A stretch of 64,000 nucleotides of DNA from Thermococcus onnurineus NA1 (GCF_000018365.1 NC_011529.1:1426001-1490000), one strand, 5' to 3'. Counted from the first letter of the stretch, positions 25,413 to 34,402 are shown. The notes: a model not told the origin generated them from the sequence alone. A program made the numbers and translations.

Positions 25413-26000
25413 TTGATTGGAGCGGTTCTAGCGGGAGGCAGGTCAAAGCGCTTTGGTGGAAACAAACTTCTGTACAGAATCGACGGAAAGCCGTTAATCC
25501 TTCATACAATTGAGAGACTTGAATCAGCGAATGAAATAGAAGAGGTCGTCATCGTTGCCTCTCCTGAAAACGCTGAAAAGCTGAAAACCTTTGGCTATCA
25601 GGTTCTTGTTGATGAGCTTCTCGTTGGCCCAATTGGAGGAATATATACTGCTCTAGGCTTAGGGGACGCTTTCGTCACGGCAGGGGACATGCCCCGTATA
25701 GTGCCTGAGTTTGTAGATTATATAATCAAGTACTTCCACAAGAGTAGGAAGGCTGTCTGCGTTCCGCGCTGGATTAATGGGCACATAGAACCCCTGCATG
25801 CAGCATATTCTATGGGATTCTTGGACATTATCGAGGAGCAACTAGCTTTGGAAGAATACATGATAAAGAGAGCCATAGAAAAAGCCAATGTCTGCTACTT
25901 AACAATAGAAAAAGTCCCCTTTGAATGGAGAGAAAGCTTTTTCAACGTGAACAGAAAAGATGATCTGCGAAAACTCGGAATTCCTGAACCTTTGGTTTAA
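25413..26000 (+). CDS. mobA: MobA-like molybdopterin nucleotidyltransferase
   Basis: A 195-residue NTP-transferase with the signature [15 protein letters not shown] at residues 6-20 and the metal-binding aspartate in VTAGDMPRI near residue 91. MobA attaches GMP to Mo- or W-pterin, giving the bis-MGD cofactor needed by FdhA-type enzymes. It sits between the two hydrogenase operons. The start is TTG 25413, one base after a strong GGAGGGAAGG. A closely related nucleotidyltransferase role (for example sugar or CoF) is possible but less likely here. Confidence 0.82.
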   Translation: MIGAVLAGGRSKRFGGNKLLYRIDGKPLILHTIERLESANEIEEVVIVASPENAEKLKTFGYQVLVDELLVGPIGGIYTALGLGDAFVTAGDMPRIVPEFVDYIIKYFHKSRKAVCVPRWINGHIEPLHAAYSMGFLDIIEEQLALEEYMIKRAIEKANVCYLTIEKVPFEWRESFFNVNRKDDLRKLGIPEPLV

Positions 26001-26058
26001 AACAGGGTGTTACATACTTTTATTTTCAATTCTAAGCTTCAAAAAACTCTTTTAAAAG
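25995..26058 (+). promoter_or_regulatory. SurR-type site and TATA box of the mbh operon
   Basis: GTT-TAA-AAC-AGGGT-GTT at 25995-26011, overlapping the mobA stop codon, is an exact extended SurR motif. The TATA element tttaaaag (26051-26058) lies 40 bp downstream. A further core match GTT-TTG-AAC at 26108-26116 with GTG in place of the third GTT lies in the leader. In P. furiosus SurR activates mbh from such a site and lets go when oxidised by sulfur; the same is inferred here. Confidence 0.78.
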
Positions 26059-26137
26059 TGAACATCCAATTAGGTTTGGGAAATGGTAAACAAAATTGTA
26101 AAAGGGTGTTTTGAACCAAACGTGGGGTGATAGAAAG

Positions 26138-26644
26138 ATGGCATTTATTGCCGCCTTCATCTGGTGCTACATCCTCTGGCTGGGGCTGACGGCAGGCAGC
26201 AGCGGACTATTATGGAGCAGCGAGGAACTAATTGCCGGTCTGGTGTTCTCGGCGGTAATAGCATACACTACCAAAGGCCTCATTGGTGAAAAGGCTAGCC
26301 GCTTCCTAAACCCAATAAAATGGTTTGAGTTCATAGTTTACTCCATCGGCCCGCTCTTCTGGGGCATGGTCAAGGCCAACTTCCACGTCGCTTGGCTCGT
26401 TATAACCGGCAAGATAAGGCCAGGCATAGTGCGCGTTCCTGTTGACCTCGAAAACGACGCCCAGTACACAATCCTGAGCAACTCAATAACACTCACACCT
26501 GGAACGCTCACCATCGATGCCTGTCCTGAGGAGAAGGCCCTCTACGTCCACTGGATTGACATTCCCGAGGGACTTGAGAAGCCTGAAAGCTCCGAGCCTG
26601 TGGCTGGATCTTTCGAGAAGTGGGCGAGGAGGTTGGGAAGATGA
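26138..26644 (+). CDS. mbhA: Membrane-bound hydrogenase subunit MbhA (MnhE-like)
   Basis: 168 residues: membrane N-terminus, then IRPGIVRVPVDLENDAQYT and SNSITLTPGTLTIDACPEE. MnhE family, first gene of the mbhA-N operon. ATG 26138 has GGGGTGATAG upstream; an in-frame TTG at 26111 is too far from it. The Mbh complex takes electrons from ferredoxin, evolves H2 and drives a Na+ gradient through the Mrp-like part MbhA-H. Confidence 0.92.
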   Translation: MAFIAAFIWCYILWLGLTAGSSGLLWSSEELIAGLVFSAVIAYTTKGLIGEKASRFLNPIKWFEFIVYSIGPLFWGMVKANFHVAWLVITGKIRPGIVRVPVDLENDAQYTILSNSITLTPGTLTIDACPEEKALYVHWIDIPEGLEKPESSEPVAGSFEKWARRLGR

Positions 26645-26904
26645 TAGAACCAGTGTTCTTCTACTCAGCACTGATAATAATGGTCGGCGCATTCATAGCC
26701 GTGTTGAGGGTTCTTCTCGGACCAACCGTGCCAGATAGGGTCGTGGGAGTTGATACCCTCAACACGCTGGTAGTGGCCGGCATGGTTCTCCTGGGGGCGG
26801 CCTATGACAGGACGATATACATCGACATCGCGATAGTCTACGCCCTTCTGAGCTACATAGGAACCCTCGCTATAGCCCGCTACATGCAGGGGGGATTGAA
26901 ATGA
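26641..26904 (+). CDS. mbhB: MbhB (MnhF-like antiporter subunit)
   Basis: 87 residues with three spans; the signature GPTVPDRVVGVDTLNT is the MrpF motif. ATGA overlap with mbhA and with mbhC. Confidence 0.92.
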   Translation: MIEPVFFYSALIIMVGAFIAVLRVLLGPTVPDRVVGVDTLNTLVVAGMVLLGAAYDRTIYIDIAIVYALLSYIGTLAIARYMQGGLK

Positions 26905-27272
26905 ACACCGTTGATTACGTTATCTACGCCTTCCTCGCGATAAACATAACGTTCAACCTCCTGGGAAGCATTGCATTACACAGATTTCCCGACGTATACA
27001 CAAGGCTTCACGGGGCAACAAAGTGCACAACCTTCGGGACTATATTCGCCGTCCTAGCGGTCGTTGTCCATTCCCTCTACCGGCTCGACGTTACCGGCGA
27101 TCCAAAGTACCTCCAGATGACACTCCACAGCGTTGTAGCTCTCATAGCGCTCTTACTCACCAACCCGACCGGCGCACACGCCATAGCTAAGGCCGCTCAC
27201 CTGAGCGGCGTTAAACCTGTCAAAGCTGTCATCGACGCCTACGAAGGGAAGCTCGGGGGTGGTGAGGAATGA
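26901..27272 (+). CDS. mbhC: MbhC (MnhG-like antiporter subunit)
   Basis: 123 residues; LGSIALHRFPDVYTRLHGAT and NPTGAHAIAKAAHLSG match the MrpG family. Overlaps both neighbours by ATGA. Confidence 0.92.
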   Translation: MNTVDYVIYAFLAINITFNLLGSIALHRFPDVYTRLHGATKCTTFGTIFAVLAVVVHSLYRLDVTGDPKYLQMTLHSVVALIALLLTNPTGAHAIAKAAHLSGVKPVKAVIDAYEGKLGGGEE

Positions 27273-27535
27273 ACCCCATCACAATTGACCAGATCATTCA
27301 GTTTGGGATTCTTATCAGCGTTCTCATTACCGCATATCTCACGATACGCCTCAGGGACTTGCTCAGTGCGGCTCTCGCATCTGCAGCCATGAGCCTGCTC
27401 CTAAGTTTGGAGTTCTACATGCTCCATGCGCCAGACGTTGCGATAGCTGAAGCGGCTGTTGGTGCAGGCGTTGTTACGGCCATAGTTGTGTATGGAATCG
27501 CTAAAACAGAGAGATGGGAGCGTGAGGGATCATGA
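27269..27535 (+). CDS. mbhD: MbhD (DUF4040, MrpA C-terminal-like)
   Basis: 88 residues, three spans, with LEFYMLHAPDVAIAEAAVGA in the last span. Corresponds to a C-terminal part of MrpA split into its own gene. ATGA overlaps on both sides. Confidence 0.92.
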   Translation: MNPITIDQIIQFGILISVLITAYLTIRLRDLLSAALASAAMSLLLSLEFYMLHAPDVAIAEAAVGAGVVTAIVVYGIAKTERWEREGS

Positions 27536-27828
27536 AGAGAACCCTCGCTTTCCTTTCGCTGCTGTTCATTCTCGGAGCGCTGCTTTACATAGCCAACCCT
27601 GACTACGGCCTCAAATTTGGGCTGGGTGGGGATGACTGGAAAAACCTCCGCTACACTGACGACTACTATATCACCCACGGCGTGGAAGAAGTCGGTGGTA
27701 CAAACATCGTTACAGACATAGTCTTTGACTACCGTGGCTACGATACCCTTGGAGAGGCCACCGTCCTGTTCACGGCCATCGCTGGAGCCGTTGTGCTTCT
27801 CAGGCCCTGGAGGAGGGATGAGGAATGA
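27532..27828 (+). CDS. mbhE: MbhE (MrpA C-terminal-like)
   Basis: 98 residues: one N-terminal span, a polar loop of about 45 residues, then IVFDYRGYDTLGEATVLFTAI in a second span. In the Mnh module of the upstream operon the same unit is fused to the MbhF-like protein. Confidence 0.9.
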   Translation: MKRTLAFLSLLFILGALLYIANPDYGLKFGLGGDDWKNLRYTDDYYITHGVEEVGGTNIVTDIVFDYRGYDTLGEATVLFTAIAGAVVLLRPWRRDEE

Positions 27829-28271
27829 CCGATGATATGGGACTCATCGTTAAAACCATGGCGAGGACAACCATTCCACTCATCGGGATATTCGGAGCCT
27901 ACGTGGTTTCCCACGGTCATCTGACGCCAGGTGGTGGCTTCCAGGGAGGCGCCACCATAGCGGGAGCGGGCATACTTTTCCTCATAGCATTCGGCCTGAA
28001 AGAGATGAAGAAGGCATACAACAAGCACCTCTACTCAGCCCTTGAGGGAATCGGCGGACTTGTCTTCCTAGGCGCAGCAATGCTTGGCATAGGCACGGCG
28101 TTCTTCTACAACATACTCTGGAACAACGGCCCAATCCTCAATGGTGAGCCCGGAACGCTTCTTTCAGCTGGGTTCCTCCCAATAATGAACCTAGCCGTTG
28201 GTTTGAAGGTTTTCACTGGCCTCGTCAGCGCGATGGCTGCCATAGCACTCTACAGGAGGTGGAAGTCATGA
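27825..28271 (+). CDS. mbhF: MbhF (MnhB-like antiporter subunit)
   Basis: 148 residues, four spans; the signature VSHGHLTPGGGFQGGATIAG is the MnhB domain. The remainder includes GILFLIAFGLKEM and a last span ending in LYRRWKS. ATGA overlap with mbhG. Confidence 0.92.
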   Translation: MTDDMGLIVKTMARTTIPLIGIFGAYVVSHGHLTPGGGFQGGATIAGAGILFLIAFGLKEMKKAYNKHLYSALEGIGGLVFLGAAMLGIGTAFFYNILWNNGPILNGEPGTLLSAGFLPIMNLAVGLKVFTGLVSAMAAIALYRRWKS

Positions 28272-28627
28272 TACCCTTCCAGTTCATCACTGCCTTCCTA
28301 ATGATAGCTCTGGGAATATACGCCTTCCTGTACAAGAGAAACCTCATCAAGCTCATTCTCGCATTGGACATTATAGACTCCGGCATCCACTTGCTCCTCG
28401 TAAGCCTCGGATACCGCATGGAGCTTAACGAGCTCCCCACCGCGCCAATTTACACAGGCTACGAGACGCTCAAGAGCCCTATGGTTGGCCCACTTCCACA
28501 GGCCCTCGTGCTCACGAGCATCGTCATTGGCGTCTGTGTTCTGGCTCTTGCGATGGCCCTCACGATAAACGCCTACCGCCACTACGGTACCCTCGACGTT
28601 AACGCCCTCAGGAGGTTGAGAGGATGA
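28268..28627 (+). CDS. mbhG: MbhG (MnhC/NuoK-like subunit)
   Basis: 119 residues, three spans: KRNLIKLILALDIIDSGIHLL and MVGPLPQALVLTSIVIGV match MnhC/NuoK. ATG 28268 follows AGGAGGTGG; an in-frame GTG at 28259 lies within that site. Confidence 0.92.
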   Translation: MIPFQFITAFLMIALGIYAFLYKRNLIKLILALDIIDSGIHLLLVSLGYRMELNELPTAPIYTGYETLKSPMVGPLPQALVLTSIVIGVCVLALAMALTINAYRHYGTLDVNALRRLRG

Positions 28628-30222
28628 ACGGGGAAGCGATACTCCCCTACCTCATAATCATCCCGCTCTTCGGAGCGTTTGCGATGCCCATAGTGAACCT
28701 TGCAGGAAAAAAAGCGAGAGAGGCCTGGGCAGTCCTCATAAGTGCGCTGACGTTTATCGTAAGTTCGGTGATATTCTACCACATCTGGAACACTGGAGAA
28801 ATTATAGTCTACACCCTCGGTGCAGAGACACCATTCGGCCAGGGGGTTGATTTCCCGATTAGGATAGTGTGGGAAGTCGACCTTTTCGGCGCAATAATGG
28901 TGTTCATTGTGGCGTTTGTCTCTCTAATGGCAGTAATCTACTCCATCGGCTACATGAAGCACGACACCGGACTCGACAAATACTACACACTCATACTCAT
29001 CCTTGAGCTGGGAATGCTCGGCATAGCCATAACCGGCGACCTGTTCAACTTCTACGTCTTCCTCGAAATCATGAGCATAGCCAGCTATGCCCTCGTTGCC
29101 TTCAGGAATGACACATGGGAGGGCATCGAAGCGGGCATAAAGTACATGTTCGTTGGCTCGATAGCCAGTGCTTTCGTGCTCCTCGGCATAGCCCTCCTCT
29201 ACGGCCAGTACGGAACCCTCACAATGGGGTACCTCGCAGTTAAAATCGTGCAGAATCCCACTGTCACCGCCAAGGTCGCATTGGCCCTCTTCATAGCGGG
29301 GCTGCTCTTTAAGAGCGGTGCCTCCCCAGTCCACATGTGGCTCGCCGATGCACACCCCGCGGCACCTAGCAGCATCTCGGCAATGCTCTCGGGTCTAGTC
29401 ATTAAGATCGGTGGAATCTATGCGATAGCGAGAATACTCTTCAGCATCTACACTCCAATGGCCCACAGTATAGTGCTTGAAGCATATCTCCAACCCCACA
29501 TTAATATGAGCGCGATAGGATGGATCATTATCATTTTTGCGTGCTTAACGCTGATAATTGGCAATGCAATGGCAGTCATCCAAACGGATATGAAGAGACT
29601 GTTGGCCTACTCTTCCGTCGGACAGATAGGTTACATACTCCTTGGCCTCGGAATAAGTATAGCCGCCTACGGGACTCAGACAGGCGAGATAGCCCTGGCA
29701 GGTGCAATCTACCACACTGTAAACCACGCGCTCATGAAGGCCCTCTTGTTCCTCGTTGCGGGTGTCGTAATCCACCAGCTTGGCACGAGGAATCTGAACG
29801 AGCTGAGTGGATTAGCGAAAACCATGCCCAAAACAACGTTTGCATTTCTTATAGGTGCAGCCGCTATAGTAGGAATGCCCCCATTGAACGGCTTTGCCAG
29901 CAAGTGGCTCATCTATGAGAGTTCGGCCATCTTCAATCCAATCCTTGGTGCAATAGCCATCATTGGAACGGCATTCTGTACGGCAGCCTACGTCAGGGTG
30001 CTCTACACGTTCTTTGGTAGGCCGAGCGAGAAGGTGATGGCCGCCAAAGACCCAGAAACCTCAATGATGCTTCCAATGCTCCTGCTCGTGCTTGCAATAA
30101 TCATCATGGGGCTCCTCCCGTGGCAGATAAGCGACAAGGTCATGATACCTGCAGCTAGGATGCTGGAGCAGTTCAGATTTGAGTACATAAACGCTCTAAT
30201 GAGCCTTGTTGGGGGTGCGTGA
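28624..30222 (+). CDS. mbhH: MbhH (MnhD/NuoN-like antiporter subunit)
   Basis: 532 residues, 14 spans. Conserved blocks: SGASPVHMWLADAHPAAPSS near residue 225, MLSGLVIKIGGIYAIAR, and AIYHTVNHALMKALLFLVAG. The only long antiporter-like subunit of Mbh, and the likely site of Na+/H+ exchange, in contrast to three in Mfh. Confidence 0.93.
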   Translation: MNGEAILPYLIIIPLFGAFAMPIVNLAGKKAREAWAVLISALTFIVSSVIFYHIWNTGEIIVYTLGAETPFGQGVDFPIRIVWEVDLFGAIMVFIVAFVSLMAVIYSIGYMKHDTGLDKYYTLILILELGMLGIAITGDLFNFYVFLEIMSIASYALVAFRNDTWEGIEAGIKYMFVGSIASAFVLLGIALLYGQYGTLTMGYLAVKIVQNPTVTAKVALALFIAGLLFKSGASPVHMWLADAHPAAPSSISAMLSGLVIKIGGIYAIARILFSIYTPMAHSIVLEAYLQPHINMSAIGWIIIIFACLTLIIGNAMAVIQTDMKRLLAYSSVGQIGYILLGLGISIAAYGTQTGEIALAGAIYHTVNHALMKALLFLVAGVVIHQLGTRNLNELSGLAKTMPKTTFAFLIGAAAIVGMPPLNGFASKWLIYESSAIFNPILGAIAIIGTAFCTAAYVRVLYTFFGRPSEKVMAAKDPETSMMLPMLLLVLAIIIMGLLPWQISDKVMIPAARMLEQFRFEYINALMSLVGGA

Positions 30223-30223
30223 A

Positions 30224-30571
30224 ATGTTTGGCTACTGGGACGCTCTTTACTTTGTCTTTATCTTTATTATCGGCCTCATCATAGCATGGATGTTGAACGA
30301 ATGGGCCAAGAAGTCTGGAATGGGTACGAGAGAAGCTGGTGATGGCACGAAAGTCTTCATCAGTGGTGAGGACCCGGACAAGGTAATCCCCGGCTTCGAG
30401 CATTACGAAGGTTACTACACTGGCAAGAACGTCATGTGGGGTCTCACATACGCCCTCAAAAGGTTCTTCGCCCTCCTCAGGAACGAGCACACAGGTCTGC
30501 TCACCGATTACGTAAGCTACCTGCTCATAACGACGGCTTTCGTGCTCGGAGTGATACTGATTTGGGGGTGA
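30224..30571 (+). CDS. mbhI: MbhI, connector membrane subunit
   Basis: 115 residues with a span at each end (about 7-25 and 95-113) and a hydrophilic middle (GTREAGDGTKVFISGEDP). In the Mbh structure MbhI links the antiporter and hydrogenase modules. ATG 30224 is set by GGGGGTGCGTGAA; it lies one base after mbhH. Confidence 0.9.
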   Translation: MFGYWDALYFVFIFIIGLIIAWMLNEWAKKSGMGTREAGDGTKVFISGEDPDKVIPGFEHYEGYYTGKNVMWGLTYALKRFFALLRNEHTGLLTDYVSYLLITTAFVLGVILIWG

Positions 30572-30575
30572 TTGA

Positions 30576-31103
30576 ATGAGCATCAAGGTTCCCGCTGACC
30601 AGAATAGAACAAACGGAACCACGAGTGAGCGCGAGATGCTGGAGAAGAGAATAGCCCAGTTGTGCCGCTTCATAGGAAGATCACCCTGGGTATTTCACGT
30701 AAACAGTGGAAGCTGCAACGGCTGTGACATCGAAATCATAGCCGCCCTGACCCCGCGCTATGATGCCGAGCGCTTTGGCGTCAAGCTCGTGGGAAGCCCC
30801 AGGCACGCTGATGTTCTCTTAGTAACAGGGCCAGTCACAGACCAGAGCCTTGAAAGGGTCAAGCTTGTCTACGAGCAGACACCAGACCCGAAGATAGTCA
30901 TAGCAGTGGGATCGTGCCCCACTGGCGGTAGCGTGTTCTATGAGAGCCCATTCACCAATGCACCGCTGAGCAACATCATTCCGGTTGACGTCTACGTGCC
31001 AGGCTGTCCACCAAGGCCCGAGGCCATACTCTACGGCGTCGTTTTGGCCCTTGAAAAGCTGGCTAAAATCCTGAAAGGCGAAGTTCCGGAGGGTGAAGAG
31101 TGA
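30576..31103 (+). CDS. mbhJ: MbhJ, hydrogenase small subunit (NuoB-like)
   Basis: 175 residues. Proximal [4Fe-4S] ligands: SCNGCDIEI near 45-52, VGSCPTGGS, and PGCPPRPEAI near 150. Carries electrons from MbhN to the NiFe site in MbhL. Shorter than the Mfh small subunit, lacking its C-terminal extension. Confidence 0.95.
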   Translation: MSIKVPADQNRTNGTTSEREMLEKRIAQLCRFIGRSPWVFHVNSGSCNGCDIEIIAALTPRYDAERFGVKLVGSPRHADVLLVTGPVTDQSLERVKLVYEQTPDPKIVIAVGSCPTGGSVFYESPFTNAPLSNIIPVDVYVPGCPPRPEAILYGVVLALEKLAKILKGEVPEGEE

Positions 31104-31672
31104 TGGCTGATGATAACAGAATCATGGAGAATGTTGATAATGTTAGAGAACCAACCAAGGAAGATACTGTCGCTGAGACCATAAAGAGCCGTTTCCCCAA
31201 TGCTCACGTGGAGATACGGGAGAACAAGTGGGGAAGAAAGCGCGTCTGGGTGATCGTTCCACGAGAAGACTACAAAGCGCTCATGAAGTTCCTCCTTGAA
31301 CTCGACCCAGAGGCCCACTATTCGATAGGAATAGAGCAGGACTACGGGGAAGAGATAGGCTATATGAGCCACATCCTGCTGCACTACGACAATGCTCCAG
31401 CAGTCTCACTGCTCGTTGATGTTAGAGTACCCAAAGACGATCCAGTAATTCCCGATATCAGCGACATCTTCCCGATAGCACTCCAGTACGAAAGGGAAGC
31501 CGCTGAGATGATGGGCATAGTCTTCGAAGGTATCCCCGACAGTAGAAGGCTTTTCCTTCCGGACGACTTCCCAGAGGGTATCTACCCGCTCAGACTCGAC
31601 GAAAAAGGCATACCAGAAGAGATTGTCAAGAACGCCGGACACCCGTACTACCTGAAGGGGGGAGATAAATGA
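31103..31672 (+). CDS. mbhK: MbhK (NuoC-like subunit)
   Basis: 189 residues: a charged N-terminus, then the 30-kDa/NuoC fold with LQYEREAAEMMGIVFEG and RRLFLPDDFPEGIYPLR. In Mfh the same domain is fused to the large subunit. ATG 31103 shares a base with the mbhJ stop; GGAGGGTGAAG precedes it. Confidence 0.93.
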   Translation: MADDNRIMENVDNVREPTKEDTVAETIKSRFPNAHVEIRENKWGRKRVWVIVPREDYKALMKFLLELDPEAHYSIGIEQDYGEEIGYMSHILLHYDNAPAVSLLVDVRVPKDDPVIPDISDIFPIALQYEREAAEMMGIVFEGIPDSRRLFLPDDFPEGIYPLRLDEKGIPEEIVKNAGHPYYLKGGDK

Positions 31673-32949
31673 CCAAGAAGGTCGAGTACTGGATAAAGAT
31701 ACCGTTCGGCCCAATTCATCCCGGCTTAGAGGAACCTGAGAAGTTCATACTTACGCTCGATGGCGAAAGGATAGTCAACGTTGATGTTAAGCTTGGCTAC
31801 AATCTACGTGGCCTGCAGTGGATAGCATACAGGAGAAATTACGTCCAGATAATGTACCTCGCGGAGAGGATATGTGGTATCTGTTCGTTCTCCCACAACC
31901 ACACCTACACCAGAGCCGTTGAGGAAGCGGCCGGAATAGAAGTGCCAGAGAGGGCTGAGTACATCCGTGCCATAATAGGCGAGCTCGAGAGGGTTCACTC
32001 CCACCTGCTTAACCTTGGTGTCCTCGGCCACGACATAGGCTACGACACGGTCCTTCACCTCACATGGCTGGCACGCGAGAGGGTCATGGATGTTCTTGAA
32101 GCCATCTCAGGGAACCGCGTGAACTACTCGATGGTAACCATAGGCGGTGTGAGAAGAGACATCGATGAAAAAGGGAAGCGGCTCATTCTTGATATGATAA
32201 AGTACTACAGGAGCATAATGCCTCAGATAGAAGAGGTTTTCCTCCACGACCCAACCATAGAAGCCCGTTTGAGGGACTGTGCGGTGATAAGCAAGCGCGT
32301 CGCCCTTGAGCAGGGTGCAGTGGGACCGACTGCCAGAGCTTCCGGTCTAAAGGTCGATGCCAGGTGGAGTGAGAGGCTTGGTGTTTACCCTGACCTAGGA
32401 GTTAAGCCAGTGATGCCACAGGACGTTACGGGAGAAAAACCGCACGGTGATGTATTCGACAGGGCAGCCGTAAGAATAGGAGAAATATACCAGAGCCTCG
32501 ACATGCTCGAACACGCACTAGACCAGATGCCAGAGGGTAAGATAAAGACATTCCCAAAGGACAACATCTTGGTTGCCAAGCTCAAGATTATGGTTGACGG
32601 AGAGGGAATCGGAAGGTACGAGGCTCCACGTGGCGAGCTGGTACACTATGTTCGCGGAAAGAAAGGCTCCGATAAACCGCTCCGCTGGAAACCAAGGGAG
32701 CCAACTTTCCCGAACCTCTTCGCAGTTGCCAAGGGTGTGACAGGTGATCAGGTGGCAGACTTCGTGCTGGCAGTGGCCTCGATAGATCCGTGCCTGAGCT
32801 GTACAGACAGGGTTGCCGTAGTACAGGATGGAAAGAAGAGAATTCTTACTGAAACCGACCTGCTGAGACTCTCAATAAAGAAGACACGCGAGATAAACCC
32901 CGAAGTTAAAGGCGACCCAACACCGGTCGGCTTCGGCTGCTCGAGGTGA
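31669..32949 (+). CDS. mbhL: MbhL, hydrogenase large subunit (NuoD-like)
   Basis: 426 residues. NiFe ligands: RICGICSFSH near residues 65-74 and DPCLSCTDR near 375-383, with an extension of about 45 residues after the last cysteine. Site of proton reduction in Mbh. ATGA overlaps with mbhK and mbhM. Confidence 0.95.
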   Translation: MTKKVEYWIKIPFGPIHPGLEEPEKFILTLDGERIVNVDVKLGYNLRGLQWIAYRRNYVQIMYLAERICGICSFSHNHTYTRAVEEAAGIEVPERAEYIRAIIGELERVHSHLLNLGVLGHDIGYDTVLHLTWLARERVMDVLEAISGNRVNYSMVTIGGVRRDIDEKGKRLILDMIKYYRSIMPQIEEVFLHDPTIEARLRDCAVISKRVALEQGAVGPTARASGLKVDARWSERLGVYPDLGVKPVMPQDVTGEKPHGDVFDRAAVRIGEIYQSLDMLEHALDQMPEGKIKTFPKDNILVAKLKIMVDGEGIGRYEAPRGELVHYVRGKKGSDKPLRWKPREPTFPNLFAVAKGVTGDQVADFVLAVASIDPCLSCTDRVAVVQDGKKRILTETDLLRLSIKKTREINPEVKGDPTPVGFGCSR

Positions 32950-32954
32950 TGGGG

Positions 32955-33947
32955 ATGGACGTAATGGCGAACATCATTTATCCGGTAGCAGGTTTAATAG
33001 GCCTTTACGCTTTCGTCTCACTGGCATCGCTCGTCTGGGAAGGTATAGACAGAAAGCTCGTCGCAAGGATGCAGAGAAGGGTAGGACCGCCGCTTCTCCA
33101 GCCCCTCTATGACTTCTTCAAGCTAGCGAGCAAGGAAACAATAATCCCCAACACGGCTAACTTTATGTTTAGAGCCGCACCTGTACTCGCCCTGGCAACG
33201 GCCATAGCACTCCTCGCTTACACCCCGATGGGCTTTGCTCCACTACTCGCGAGCAAGGGAGACGTCATCGTTTTCATATATCTCCTCACCCTCATTGGCT
33301 TCTTCAAGATACTCGGTGGCATAAGCTCAGGAAGCCCCTACGCAAAGATAGGAGCTGCAAGGGAAGCAGCAATAATGGTTTCCAGAGAGCCTGCCATGAT
33401 GCTGGCCCTATTCGCTATAATATGGCGTCTTGGAAAACTCGGAGTCAACAAGCCATTCAGCATGGAGGTCTTCTACCAGTACAACATTTGGGAAATAGGT
33501 ACCCCGCTCAGCCTTATAGGTGCCGTAATCCTCCTTTACGTCTTCGTCATTTGGCTGGCAAGTGAAATAGAAGTCGGATATTTCAACATACCCGATGCAG
33601 AGGAGGAGATAGCCGAGGGACTGCTCGCCGAGTACAGCGGGCGCTACCTGGCCCTGTTAAAGCTCACGAAGGCACTGAAAACTTACATAGCAGCATCGCT
33701 CGTCGTAGCAATATTCTTCCCCTGGGGAATAGCAGATTACTTCAACCTCACCGGACTTCCAGCAAACGTCGTAAACCTGCTCTTCCATACACTCAAGGTA
33801 TTCATACTGCTCTTTGCTGTGCAGAGTGTCTTCAGGGCCACTACAGGCAGACTCAAAATAACGCAGGCGGTTGACTTCCTCTGGAAGAACGTCTTCTTAG
33901 CTTCGCTCATCGGCACACTCCTTATCGCCATGGAGGTGATAATGTGA
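32955..33947 (+). CDS. mbhM: MbhM (NuoH-like membrane subunit)
   Basis: About 330 residues, eight spans. NuoH loops QRRVGPPLLQPLYDFFKLAS near 35 and GYFNIPDAEEEIAEGLLAEYSG near 210 carry the acidic residues that couple hydrogenase to ion movement. Three in-frame starts (GTG 32946, ATG 32949, ATG 32955) lie in a row; GAGGTGA best fits 32955. Confidence 0.93.
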   Translation: MDVMANIIYPVAGLIGLYAFVSLASLVWEGIDRKLVARMQRRVGPPLLQPLYDFFKLASKETIIPNTANFMFRAAPVLALATAIALLAYTPMGFAPLLASKGDVIVFIYLLTLIGFFKILGGISSGSPYAKIGAAREAAIMVSREPAMMLALFAIIWRLGKLGVNKPFSMEVFYQYNIWEIGTPLSLIGAVILLYVFVIWLASEIEVGYFNIPDAEEEIAEGLLAEYSGRYLALLKLTKALKTYIAASLVVAIFFPWGIADYFNLTGLPANVVNLLFHTLKVFILLFAVQSVFRATTGRLKITQAVDFLWKNVFLASLIGTLLIAMEVIM

Positions 33948-34402
33948 GGCTCTCCCCACTCATCCCCACCGTGCTCAGAAACATGTTCAAAAAGCCTGCC
34001 ACCAACCTCTTTCCTGCGACTGAACCAGTGCCGGTTCCAGATAACTTCAGGGGCCAGCTGAAGTACAACGTGGACAAGTGTGTCGGCTGCAGGATGTGCG
34101 TCACAGTCTGTCCAGCCGGCGTCTTCGTCTTCCTACCTGAGATAAGGAAGGTCGCTCTGTGGACCGCTAGATGTGTCTACTGCTCGCAGTGTGTTGACGT
34201 TTGTCCGACCGCAGCCCTCCAGATGAGCGATGAGTTCCTGCTGGCAAGCTACAACAACTACGACGACAAGTTCATCCCGCTCAAGCCCGAAAAGGTTGAA
34301 GAGATAAAGAAGAAACTGGAGGAGCAAAAGAAAGCGAAGGCAGCTGCAGCTGCCAAGAAAGCCATGGAGAAAAAGGAAGCAGGGAAAGAGGCCAAAAAGT
34401 GA
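33944..34402 (+). CDS. mbhN: MbhN, ferredoxin-like subunit with Ala/Lys-rich tail
   Basis: 152 residues. Two [4Fe-4S] motifs (CVGCRMCVTVCPAG near 47 and CVYCSQCVDVCPTA near 77) accept electrons from soluble ferredoxin. After residue about 118 the protein becomes a run of Lys, Glu and Ala (EEIKKKLEEQKKAKAAAAAK...), probably a helix or disordered tail. The start is GTG 33944 after GGAGGTGATAAT. Last gene of the mbh operon. Confidence 0.92.
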   Translation: MRLSPLIPTVLRNMFKKPATNLFPATEPVPVPDNFRGQLKYNVDKCVGCRMCVTVCPAGVFVFLPEIRKVALWTARCVYCSQCVDVCPTAALQMSDEFLLASYNNYDDKFIPLKPEKVEEIKKKLEEQKKAKAAAAAKKAMEKKEAGKEAKK

